DNA of 64,000 nucleotides from Aphelocoma coerulescens. Lineage: Eukaryota; Chordata; Aves; Passeriformes; Corvidae. The DNA lies in assembly GCF_041296385.1 (NCBI RefSeq), contig NC_091022.1, forward strand, positions 19,859,967 to 19,923,966, given 5' to 3'. The first letter of the stretch is position 1, and each line of letters begins with the position of its first letter. A model generated the notes under the pieces. It worked only from the letters and a program-made list of their open reading frames with translations. It was not told the origin of the DNA and made no database searches. The position numbers and the translations under genes were made by a program. Shown in pieces: positions 26,444 through 38,856 of the stretch.

Positions 26444-29400
26444 ATAATAGCACAGCAGAATTTGGGATCCCAAGATTTCTTTTTACCTGTAATAAACTAT
26501 TGTTCAGTTCATTCAGTAATGGAATATTCTACTTGAGCCAATAATGGCAGCTCAGGCAAACAAAAGAAGTCTTTATGCTCCATCTAGACGTTGCAAGGTG
26601 CTTATTCAATTCCTTCTGCATCAGGGGCACTGTTCCTTACCTAATATGTATACACTTGCTGAGTGTTATTCAGCCTTTGTTGCTTCTGACCCTCACTTGG
26701 CATTTAATTCCCAGTCCACCGGGGTATTCATGCTTGATGGCACTGATGCACACACTGAATGCTTTATTTATTTAATGGCACAGGGAATGAAGCTATAAAC
26801 TGTATTAGACAATATCCTGTTTAAAGATGCCAGTGGTGGGTGTTGCAGCATTAGTAACCCACGTCTGCAGCAGTGAATATGTCACTGGAATTTAGAGGAC
26901 AGTATATACTGATTACAGATCAACACTGCAATAAGGAAAACAAGGTTCCAATTCAAAATTCCATTTAACATTTCTCATGAATATTGTTAGAGTATTGAAA
27001 ATGTTATGCATGTGTTTATGTTCTCTATCTTTTAAAGACGCCCATTAATCTTCACTGCTAGAAATTTTCCTCCAAATACTACAGTCCCTACTAAAAACTG
27101 CTGATACTACAATGAAATTTCAGTTATGCCCCTGTGTAGCTATGCAGAATTGTTTTAAAGCACAGTTCTCTGTGCCTAAAGCAGTAGAGAGCTGATTGCA
27201 AACAACTCACATACAATTTGACAACTAGTGAAAAAAAATACTGACTTTTATTCAGCTGAACAACTTTTGTTTTTTTATAACAATAGAAGTAAGTTCACCT
27301 ACACTGGTAAGGTTCAGTCTTTCTCTTAGTTAAGGTTTTCCAAACAGCGAAACTAATGAACGTTATTGAAATATTATCTCAAAAGGTTTATTACCTAAAC
27401 CCAAACAAACAATATTTAACAAAAATAATGTGGAAGTGACCAACACAGTCGCAACTTACGGAAACCTCTACAATCAAATATACTGACTGAAGTGAAATAT
27501 CACATAAATGCTAATAGGCAACCACAGCAAGACGTATTTTAGAGGAACTTACAAAGCCTGGGACCTAAGATCCATAACAGCCTATATCATCCGTTGTTTT
27601 TAATTATGTCTTTTAAAAAAGCTCCCCTGCTGTGTTTCTGAAATACTAAATGGCCTCCACAGCTACATGAGCATAACTCATTCTAATTCATGATTCCAAG
27701 ATGGTATTTTCAGACTATTCCCTCTTTTCCAGCAACTACTTAACTGGAAAAAAAAATCATTTTGTCTTAATTTCTATTTAAGCCATCCATTTGAGGCATA
27801 AAATTTGAAATGCAATAAATGTCAAGTCACAGAACATAACATTTACATTCTGTTTCTGCAGAATTCCTAGAAGAAATTTTAAAATAAGTAAAGCATGATG
27901 ATTTTAATATTTACTTTTAGGAAAAAAATCTCACAGTAGAAGTTTTACTTGTAAGCAGGATAGGGTCAACTGGCTTAAATTTGGTTCCAATTTTTATTGT
28001 GCTGTGCAAGACAAAATTTTAAGATTGGAATCGCATACGCTTGAAGTAAAATGTTCTGCTCAATACAGTAGGCATTTCCTAACTGCACTTCCATGTTCAA
28101 ATGCTAAAGGTTGATAGGTATATTTATCCTATAAGCTGTGAACTTTAACTATTACAATTAAGAAGGTTATGCCCTTAAGGTTCAAACAAAACATACTGGA
28201 AGACACACTTAAAAGGGAAAGATGCAACCACTTTGTGTGACCTGTCCTCTGCAGGATTACTCCCATAAACAATGAGAGTTTTTTTCTTTCTTTACCTCTT
28301 CTTATTCCTAAAATACTACCGATTCTTTTCTAAAGAATACTGCCTTTAAGAATTGCATAATTTGAATAGGAGAATTACCATTGTTATCTCCCTGAGAAAA
28401 GAAGCGCAAGGTAATGGAAAGGGAAGGGAGTAACTGAACGCTTGGGGTCATAAGGACTAAGCCTTAAACAAAGACAGAATACAGAGTATTCATGAATTTG
28501 CAACCAGTCAAAATGTGCCAAGGACTGTGTTTCCTCTCTGTAAGGTCTTTTGTGCTTCGTGTAAGCAAAAGTCAAGCCAACCTCAAAAGAAGCAGTATCT
28601 GATTTTCTGGACAGTTTCTCTGATAGGATGTAGCTGGGGCTCTGTTTATCTGAAATAATGCTTGACAGCTGCATCCCCCAAGCACATGCTCGAATACAAC
28701 ATCCCAAGATGTGTGAAGCATGTATAACAAAATGAAACTTAAAGCAAGACAGCCGAGTCAGAGTAAATCCCTGTTTCATTGAGTTCTTTCCTGACTGAAA
28801 GACGTGGAAACTGTCTCTTGGTAACTTACAGAGAAACCAGCAGGTCTAGGGGGGAATATAGTGCCATTCTTTGCCTTTTTCTTTTTTTTACACATTGATT
28901 TTGAACAGCACATTAGAAAAAAGGATGACAGAATCAATAGAATTTAAGATGCTCTTGTAATCTGAGTTTAACTTCATAGTAACACCTCTAATCAAAGGTG
29001 GGGAACCCTTTGTGGCATTTTGACATCTACATCTATCATGTGGATATGGCTTTTATTGAGCTGAATTAACAGCTTTACTCAAATAATTAAAATCTAGCCG
29101 CCCAAAATGTCAGAGTAAAAGTAGTTTAGCACTTCATCTTTCTTGTAAAAGTGTAATTTTAATCTCTGCATTATGCCAGCTGTTTTGTGGGTTTACAATA
29201 AAAGTAATCAAGCAGTAGAACAGAAAAAGAAATTGTAAAACAGCAAAAGAAATAACATCACAGTAGCCTGCCACATGTTGAAATTAGCACCAATTTTACT
29301 CCATGGAAATTAAATCCACCTATAAAACTGATAATACCTCAAAACTGTAAGCAAGGGAATACTTAAAACATCAAATCCAACCTGGGTTCTATTTTTCTCC

Positions 29401-29681
29401 TTAAATAAAAAGAGTCATAAAAATCCCTCATTTCCTCCCAGAAGTGGAAGTAAAAATATCATGGGTTCTATCCTTCAATTTTTCTTCTCACATCCTGTTG
29501 CTTTGGAAAAATCTGATTCTCCAACTACAAATGGAGTTTTAAAAGACTAAGGCCATATTTTCAAATGGCATAAACAAGCATCACCACAAATTAAAAAAAA
29601 AAAGGGTGAAAAAAAGACTTTGCCTTTCATCTTTGCTGCTCCTCCCTTGTTTAGGCTAGGTGTTTTGTGGTGTGTGCTTGC

Positions 29682-29696
29682 TTTTTTTTTTTTTTT
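29682..29696. repeat. T15 tract before CAGG
   Basis: Fifteen T followed by CAGG imitate a plus-strand splice acceptor, but no exon follows. Confidence 0.85.
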
Positions 29697-32600
29697 CAGG
29701 GCAAGTGGATCACCCATGCTGAATAACTGATCAGGGTTCAGACCACATTTTTGTAGGGAGGGGCAACCTGAAGTAGAAAACAGGTCCCAGGGACGGAGAG
29801 AAGGGTAACATGCTTTTTAAGTGGTCACACTGGCTTATTTCAATCGCAAATGAGTATAATCTCAGTTTTTTATTGCACTCAATAGTTGAAGGATTTTGTA
29901 ATTTAATTAATAATTACTGAAATATACACAAAGCAACACATATTGATAATCCTCCAAAATAGAGATTCCTTTTCTGTCTATTACCTGTACTGGGGTACAA
30001 GACCATTTACACCATTTACACTAACAGATGCGACCTTTAAAAACGATGGAGTAAGTGTGAGGCAGGGCAGGCTAAGGAGATGAAAGATGATGCCGGTGCC
30101 GCAGTCATTTTATGTTAAAGGCTCTGCTTATATGTGTAATTCATACCACTGAAGTCAGAATAATTTGAGAGCTGAGTTTTCAACAGCCTTTATAAATGAT
30201 GTGTTTTGTTTCAGGAAATGTCGTCTTCACTGAAATGCTGGTAACATGTATATAATTATGTCAAAATAAAAAACCACAGTTTTTAAAAAACTTCAAAGTC
30301 TTAATTTTAAAATAAGCTACATCTCAGCGACTGTTTTTTTTACTACCTTGATGCCAATTATTTTGAATTTTACTGATACATATCTTTGTTTCAGCCAGGT
30401 TTTTTCCTTACTAACTGCATTAACAATGTTAACAGAGAACCGTATTTTCCATACAGATGAAAAAAAAAACTTCATAGTCATGTTTTTTTATTTGTGTTTT
30501 TGTTTTGGTTTTTTTTCACTTCTCTTATGGTTTAAAATGCAGAATATGTATTTCAATTTATGAGACTTGTACCACGGCAGCAGAGACCCTACAGCAAAAC
30601 CCTTCCAAAGTGCCATGCACTGTCCCTAGATGGACAGCATGGCTTCTTATTTATTTCAGTAGGAGGCTCAGGCAGAAGAAGAAGGCAAAAAGTAATAAGC
30701 ACCAGGGGAAGAGATTAAATTTAACCAATTAAAAACTAAACCCAATCTTAAAGACTTCTACTCATTTTGGGAAGGTGCTGACACACTTCTCACCTCTGTA
30801 AAGTGAGGAGTAATGAGACAACTTAATTCTTTCATATTTCGATAGTGCTCGCTATGCCTATAAATTGAAGTTAAAATTCCTAGCAAGAAATTTTCACTGC
30901 TCTGACTTGGATCCAAGTCCGAACAAGCATCTAGGCTGATAGAGCTGAGATAACTCACAGATCAAATTTCTAGGTTAAATTAATACATCCCTCTAGTACT
31001 CACTTTAGGCTGAGTAAGGTGAAGTGAATTTCATTAAGAAAATCTGGAAGGTGCTGTTTGAATTGGCAAGGAAATAGGGTAGGCTGGTGGGAGGCAGAGA
31101 CTAGCAGCTGAACACATCTGCAGCCTAAACTCCAAACCTGTCTAGAAATCCACAATCCTACCGGCTGAAAAGCGAAAAAAAAGATACAAGAATATGCACT
31201 AAAGAATGCACTCTTATCTGGACTGGCCACTAAACCAACATTAACTTGAATGTTTTGATGCTTCTGGGAGATTAAGAATTGCCCCAAAGGGAAACACTGC
31301 AAAAGAAAATAGACATGAGTTCCAGAAACTTTTTTCTTTTTTTTAATTGCAGACAAGCCAGAAATATAGAAAAACAGCTGAAGGGGAAATTAGAGAGAGA
31401 ATGAAAGTCCTGTAGACAATGAGGAACTGCGAGGGTTCTGATCTTTCCCGTGATTATTACAGCAAACAACCCAGTTAAGAGAGATGTAAGATACTTTACT
31501 ATTTCTAACCCCTTTAGAGCATCAACAATGTAAAAAACACTACAGACAAATACTTTAATTGTAGTGCTAATTCGGTTGTTTTTACTCTTTGTTTAAAAGT
31601 ATATTGTGTTCATACAGCTAAGTGTTTTTGTTTGTTTTGCATCAACCCCACTCAAGCTGTGGAAAAAGCTGGAGTGGGTGAACAAAGGCTTTTCTCCCTC
31701 AGACACCTTCCAGATATTCCAAACCTCACAAGAACGGACTACAAAAACTGTAATATTTGTCTTTCATTATTTATGAGGTCCCATGTGAGAAACTGCATAT
31801 TACTCATTACAAAAGTCTCTTGCACGCAATTATCTGGCCTGAGAGGCTGCAGCTTTTCCTGCATGAGAAGCATTTTGCTCCTCCCACCCTGCAGGAACAT
31901 CTTGTTGCAATCTGCCTCTTGCCAAACGGGGCACTTGCTGCCTGCGAGGCATCAGCCAGGGAACATCTTTCTCTGGTCTGACACTCATAATCCCACTTGC
32001 CAGGCTGCTGCTGGCAATTTAGCAGGAAATGTATCCCAGCGCTGTTGCTCCCATGTCCTGACCACGCCCTGTACAGGTTAGGTAGGTAAACATTTTTAGT
32101 CATTGAGAGGTTTGATTAGAAAACAGAAAAAAATTAAGTAAAATACAAAAGCAAAACTGTAGAGCTTCCTTCCCAAGCAAACTCTTCCTAGCTCTTGCAC
32201 TTGTCTTGGTTCACTTGCAGGTTTTTGAGCTCCTCCTTCACCCATAGCTAACTTGCTTCAGAGAGTTACTCGCAGCTACATTTCCTCTGTTCCTTTGTTA
32301 AAGATGGAGTCCCCCCCGGGCTGCTCACAGCACTTGCTTAGGGCTACCTTCCTCTCCCTTCCATCAAAACTCTCCTATTAGGCATCTCTGCCTTTCACAA
32401 TTTCCAGAACTAGTCATATCAAATACAGCTATGGAAATTTGTATTTCCCCCTTCTGCTTTCTGGAATAAAAATTTATTAAAAAAAAAATGCAGTTAAATA
32501 GGACACCACACTTCTTGAAACAGGGCATCATGCTTCATTCAAGTGAGATTCAAGATTTACTATAATGTAAAACTTCAGATTATAAATCTCATATATTTAG

Positions 32601-34339
32601 AAATATTCAGCATATACACAGCTTACATGTTGCTTAATGCCTCTTTTTTAGTGCTTTGGCTAGCATCTGCACTGCCTGTCCATTGCTGCTTCATACCAGC
32701 TGGGAAGTCTTGTCACTAAAAAATGCAGCTACCTCCAGCTGAAACTTAAGTGAAAGCAGTAAACAAAACAAATCTCCAATTCTGCTACAGGTGTAATAAC
32801 CAACTCCTTTGTTCAGATTCAGATCCATTAAGATCCAGTAACAGAAAATACGCCATGTTAAAGGTGAACGAATACAGTCTGTGTTTCTTAAAACAGCTGA
32901 TCTATCGCCTTCTGCAAGAATCCGGCCTCTTCTGTGGGGAACAGCACAACCTGAACACAGAAAGTGCCATCCTGTGGCACCAACTGCTCACTATGTGAAT
33001 AATGAAATCATAAGAAAATAGTTGAGACTAGCGACAGCTGTATCTTGAAGTAGAACTGAACTGCACAATAATGTGCTTAAATACTTTTCAACTGTTGACA
33101 GAACAAAGGAGATTACATGGTGACCATAGGAAATACCAGTATGATGAAAACAATGGAAGAGTTTATTTCTGTAGCTCAACCGCTATCTCCCCTTACATAT
33201 TCTTCAAAATAGTCTTCATTATATAAAGCTGAAGACCAAAAAGAAAGTATAAAGCCAAAAGAAACACACATTGCAGTGCAAAAATTGAAAAAACCAAACC
33301 AACCTTCATTACATTGGAGTTACAAGACATAATACAGTATAGTACTAAAGGCAAATGGTAAATTTAAATTAAAGGATATAGAAGTTGAATTTGCTTATTA
33401 ACATAATAAGATCAGAATTTTTATTTAATTTTTTTTTAATTTGAAGAACTACTGTTCTTAAAATATGATGTCATACACATTACTCTTAAAAATCACTTAA
33501 TCTTTTTCCAATATAAAATATTTCACTATGAATATTTCCCATTTATTTAATTTACAGGCATGTTTTTGTATTATGAGTTTTGGAAAGGAGTGAAAAAATT
33601 GTGGTTTTGTGAAAGTGTCCAGTTTTCTCTGAATTCAGTTTGTTTCTACATGATCAACCACTGCTGAGCTCATAAATCTCACAGTAAAACTTATGAAACT
33701 GCTACAACAAATATCATAAAGACAAGAAATGAGAAATGGCTGATCTGACTTTCTGCTCAGGCTATTTCAGGATGAACAGATCAGCTTCCCAAATGTCTAT
33801 TCATGCCACGACTGGGAAAGCCATTATAATGAAAATCAGAGTTAAAAGGTCTGGGGCCTTACCTGGCCTGAAGGTATTCTCTGAAAAAACCTGTTTTTCC
33901 TGGTCTAGGAGTCATAGAAAGAACTGACCCCTTGAACAAGGTAAATGAGTTCTTCAGAGGCCTGGAATAAATTCCTAGGCTCAAGATGCTTTTTGGTCTT
34001 TGCTATTTACCCATTTCCTTCAGGTTAATGAACTTCAGCAGAAACAAGAGCTGGAAAACACCACTCTCACAGTCTCATAACTATGTTTTAGGCACCTAAA
34101 ATACAGGTACAATGCCTAATGGCATCTATTAACACACTTTCAGTAACACCTAAGAACCTACAGCGTGCACCTACAATGAAGTAGTTGCCTCCATCTCTAA
34201 GCATTATCAACACTTTTAAAAATACCTGCTCTTAGGACAGAAAATTGAAGCTTTGTAAAAACTAGAGCACAGATGGGAGATTGAGGAAATAGTTTCAGAG
34301 TTAATTTGATCCATCATAAAACTGCATTGCATGTCCCCA

Positions 34340-34560
34340 TCACTGCCCAGCCACTCCTGGGGCTTGGAAACAGCTCAGGTGGGTGCTGGACTAGGGCCAA
34401 GCCCCAGCTCCTGTCAGCATAGGGCCACTGGGGCGGGGGGGATCCAGCAGTCCAGGCTGGGGTGCAGGAGGAACATCCCCATTCCAGAGCAGGGCAGAGA
34501 ACTCCTGGGACTGAACCCATTGAGAAACAGGGACACTGTAACCCCAAGCCTGTGAAGCAA
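34340..34560. other. GC-rich patch with G-run
   Basis: About 220 GC-rich bases contain GGGGCGGGGGGG near 34432-34442. Short open frames exist on both strands with no conserved motif. It could be an old GC-rich repeat or a regulatory islet; I cannot tell. Confidence 0.3.
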
Positions 34561-36349
34561 ACTGACCTGTGCAGAGAACATGCACTGGCAGTAGCTCAGA
34601 CATGCAAAGAGAAGAGATCTACTCCATGACACAAAACCCCACACCCTGAGGTTTCAGGCAGCCTGATTTGCATAGAGTAACTGCATGCTCAGCTATTTCT
34701 CCAGCCTCATTCCATTTGGGACTACAGGTTGGGGGTTCTTATTCCCTTTGGAAAGGCTGGTTTTGGGGGGCTTTTTTTCTTGGTTTTGCTTGTTAGGTGT
34801 GGGGTGTTTTTTCCTTAATTAACAAGTTGCTCTGCAACACCTCCTGAGTGCTAGTAAATATTAACTTAAAAAGTAGAGGCAAGAAATAAAACAAGTATGA
34901 AGGTGCAACTACTAATAAAATTGTCTTGGGAAAATATATATAACTGAGATGCTCAGTTCACTCAGATTTATGACTAAAGACCATGGATTTTACACTGCAT
35001 AGAACGCCTAAGAATGAAAACTGTAACTCCTATAAGAAGGGTGGAAAAATGCAAGGAGAAATCATAAACAAACACATGTTGCACTTACTCGTAGTAAGGA
35101 ATGTCCTGTACAGCATTAAAGTAACCTAAAAGGGCAACTGGATGACAGCAACATTGCTGAAGTTTCTTTAGAGTCATTTTAATAAATATCAGGTAAAGGG
35201 AGGGATAATTTAGCTGTCTGAATTACTGGATTATGAATTAAATGGTTCCTTTTAACATTCTGTACCCAAACCACAGTCCTATTAAGCGTAAGATTGTAAT
35301 GTGAATTTTTAAAGAATGAGAAAATATTATCAGTTCTGCAAGTGATTAAGTCTAGCCCAAAAAGAACATGTAAGACAAATGCTTTGGAAAGCCTGCCTTT
35401 TCGTATAAATGACAGATCAAAGTGTTATTAGTAAAATTATATAATCCTGTTAAACTGGATCCTGGAAAAGGAGTACTGAAAGGCAATTTAGATTCTACCT
35501 CTTCCTTAAACCACCACATTTTATTTATTTTAATTTGCAGGTCCTTGCAAAACTCTTACTGGCATGCACGTTCTTTTCTTTCCACTGCAATCACAGGACA
35601 GGACAATCAGGTTTGTTATCACAAACCCCTCAAACATAACACACACATGCATACATCTTTCTGGGGCTGTGGAATAGCAAGCAGTCTTCTGCTTTTCACA
35701 CTAACAAATTTTATAAGGACTGAAAAATTCTCACAAATTTATCTTCTGTTCTTCACTGAAGATTTAAAAAAAGAGAGAAAAAAACCTCATACACAGATGG
35801 ATGGAGATTTCTTACACGTTCTGCACTCTGTATTGTCACCACAGGACCACCTGCAGTCCTGCACTGTCCAGATAGGTGTTCTCAAAAACACCTGGGTAAG
35901 CTGTTTGCCCAAGGACTATGTGCTGGAGATAAGAGGTAATTAGCAAATGAAACTGTTCCTAGCACTCCTCCTTCAACATTAAGTGCAGAGCTGCAGCAGC
36001 AAGCTGGCACCTGGTACAGGGAAATGCTAGATGTGATCATTTCAATTTACACATTCAGCATTACATCCCATATGCTTGTCAATGTGAAAGTGTCAGTGAT
36101 AACAGAGGTACCCTAAGAAACTGCTCTGTTGAAATGCTGACATGAAGTTTTTATGTATGAAACAGACCCTCTACTCTGGACCATCTGTAACTTCTTCCTT
36201 TTCTCATGGGGCATGTGTTGGCCATAAAATCTTCCCATTAAAAAAACATATAAAAAATTAAGCTCGTATTTAAAGGGAAAATTTTAAGCCCTTAAACATC
36301 CATAAACCAAATTTATATATCAAAGTGTTTTTCATATAAACACACTACT

Positions 36350-36380
36350 TGCTCAGCAAGAATAAAAAAATTGCTGAGCA
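36350..36380. repeat. 10-bp inverted repeat with 11-base loop
   Basis: TGCTCAGCAA at 36350-36359 pairs with TTGCTGAGCA at 36371-36380. The arms resemble MAF-type TGCTGA half-sites; function is unknown. Confidence 0.7.
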
Positions 36381-37659
36381 GAAGAACTTTGCTGCAATTA
36401 GATACAGCAAAATTTATAGCTGTGCTGCAAAATTAAAGGAAAGTATCTGGCACTATGACTTGTACCAACCAACATATAAAATTAAACAAACTGGCAAATT
36501 ATGACTGGTTTTGTCTCTTGACTCTGTAGTATGCTTTTCCATGCCCATATTCTGTACACATCTGAAACTCACAGGTGTTTTTTTCCAAAATGCTTTCCAG
36601 TGGTTTCACAATCAGAAATTTCTAAAGTACAACAAAAGTAGGAAGCTTCTTTTGTGTGAGAAGTGACAAGTTTGCTGAATTAGGTGACCAACTAAGGCTA
36701 AGCAAGACAATGCACAGAAGCAGAATGATTTCCTCTGCACAGCTGAGGGCTGTGAGGTGGCACCAATCATCAGAAAAGGATGATGGAGAGGATGGAGGGA
36801 GAGAAAAGGATGGCAAAATTTACCAGGCAGCAGTTTTATTTATTATACTCCTTAAATGATCTGAAAATGCATTGAGAAGTGAGAGATGGAGAAATATTCT
36901 CTGTGATAATCTCTTTAAAAAGTAAAGTTGACAAAAACAAGGAGATTAATGGCCACAGTAATGCACTCCAAAACCTAAAAACACAAATTAAGTATCTTTT
37001 TTTAAATCCTAAGCAGTAAGTCAAGAAATATCTACTGGTCCTCAATGACAGTGGATAATTAAGAAATGTACACTCTAAGCAGGCTACTTTGTGCATTTAA
37101 ATGTTTTGGCATCTTCCTCTACAGCTTCCACAGTACTGACTTCCAATGAAAGAAAAAAATCTAAAGGACTGAGAAAATGAGGCAATTTCTGTTCCAGTAA
37201 AAGTACTTGCACTCTTAAAATCCCTAAAGTAGTCTTGAAAGGGCTAGCTTATCTGGGAAATGAACCCTTTGGAAAAACCTTGTTTCCCTCCTCAGGACAG
37301 AAAATCAGATGCAACTCTGAATCAACCCAACCACACCCTTATAAAGACACAAAGGCTGTCTTCATATTTGCACTTGTAAACCCTTGCAGACAATTTGGGA
37401 TACCCTTCACTATCTTCATAACTAAATCAAGGGGATTCAGGCTCTAGATAATCTGACTTTAAATGACAGTGTCCCACAAAGGAACATTAATCACGTTAAG
37501 TGTCAAACTGGTACTGTATTCTAACAAAGAATGGCACATTTTAGACCATTTTTCTCCCTTGAAAAGAAAATGCCCATTCAACTGGCACAATGGTTTCCCA
37601 AGCTTCAGTGGATGCATGGATCTCACTGGTTTTTCATCTATTTAAGGGTGAGGCACTCT

Positions 37660-37990
37660 GACAGCTCCACCATGATCTACACCTCTCCCAGTTGTCCAAT
37701 GCCTGGGTGACATGGTTCAGGGAAGAGGCTGGGGGAAAATTCTTCCTAAAAGAGAACAAAAGGCTGTCTCCTGCCAGTCCTGCCTCCTGCATCAGTCCAC
37801 CACAGGGGTGCCAGAGACTACAAGGCAGGTGATGGGGTGACAGAGCAGGAGCCAACACTTTGGACCACCATCAGATGGAAATCCTCCAGCTCAGTGTCCT
37901 GTGGCTCACCCCACCCGTGTGCAGGTACCCTCTGTGATGTCAGCTCCAGGGCAGGAACGTCCCCCTGCCCAGGCACACGGATGGGCTTTC
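37660..37990. other. Moderately GC-rich stretch, unidentified
   Basis: Base composition departs from the AT-rich flanks for about 330 bases, with frames of 60-74 codons on both strands and no recognisable protein. An old transposon remnant is the likeliest explanation. Confidence 0.25.
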
Positions 37991-38249
37991 CAAGGCACAC
38001 TGCCTACTGCAAACGTCTTCTGATAATTAAATCTTAATACTTTCACTTTGGAAAGCAAACACCAGACACAGAGAAGCTGTACACATCTCCCCATGCTCCA
38101 GAGACTTTCCTAAGTAACTTGTCAGCAATACTAATTGAAAGCATGTAACATTAATATGTTAACAGCAGACATATGATCAAAAATACGCATTTTCCATAGA
38201 AAACTGGAATTTGTCAAGGGGGAAGAAAGAGATGCATGTGCATTTATTA

Positions 38250-38281
38250 TTGTCTAATTTTATTGTTGTCTAATTTTATTG
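38250..38281. repeat. Perfect 16-bp tandem duplication
   Basis: TTGTCTAATTTTATTG occurs twice head to tail with no mismatch (38250-38265, 38266-38281), which points to a recent slippage event. Confidence 0.9.
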
Positions 38282-38812
38282 TTTTAAGTATTTATTTGGG
38301 ATCTAATCTAGAAATTGATGTTATACATTTTAACCATATGCTTTATGAGTGGGTTTTTTTTCCTCCCTTTAAGTGGCATCAAAGCCTTCCATTACCCTCA
38401 TCAGAGGTACTCCAAGTTCTGGCCTCCTAAACACAACAAACACAGAAAACAACTACAGTGCTTCTCCTAAAGTATCTGACTGTAAGGTCTAGGTGTATAT
38501 TCAAGTGACACATGCAAAGCTGACAGCTCTAAAAACAGACTTAATAGCTTAGGTTGCAGACATGCTATTGTGTTGTCAGCAGAATAAGCACTCTTGTAAC
38601 CTTCAATACATTGGTTGAGGAAACTAAAAAAGTTGAGCTTGGAAAAGGGAGGAAAAACAAAATTAAGGATTCTAAGTCTAGGGAAGTTAGTCTACTATCA
38701 TCAAAAGGAGACACCTACCTATGCTGCAGATCTAATTTGGGAGGCATGACTTTATAAATGCTCAAAAAATAAAAAGGAAATTTTAGCTGATTATATATGT
38801 TCACTGTCAAAA

Positions 38813-38856
38813 TATATCTATACATATCTATATCTATATCTATATCTATATCTATG
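38813..38856. repeat. TATATC/TATCTA microsatellite
   Basis: A six-base TATCTA pattern is repeated about six times, with early units interrupted (TACATA). It is an ordinary intronic simple repeat. Confidence 0.9.

Noticed and set aside
28384..28779. 131-codon minus-strand open frame
   Set aside because: On the ADGRL2 strand, but the peptide shows no lectin or olfactomedin features and no splice sites in the right phase.
31632..32081. 149-codon plus-strand open frame rich in Cys and Leu
   Set aside because: No recognisable family, overlapping frames on both strands, and no promoter context.
35422..35943. 173-codon plus-strand open frame
   Set aside because: The longest single frame outside the CR1 region, but its composition is haphazard, there is no domain or signal, and no splice context; chance is the simplest reading.
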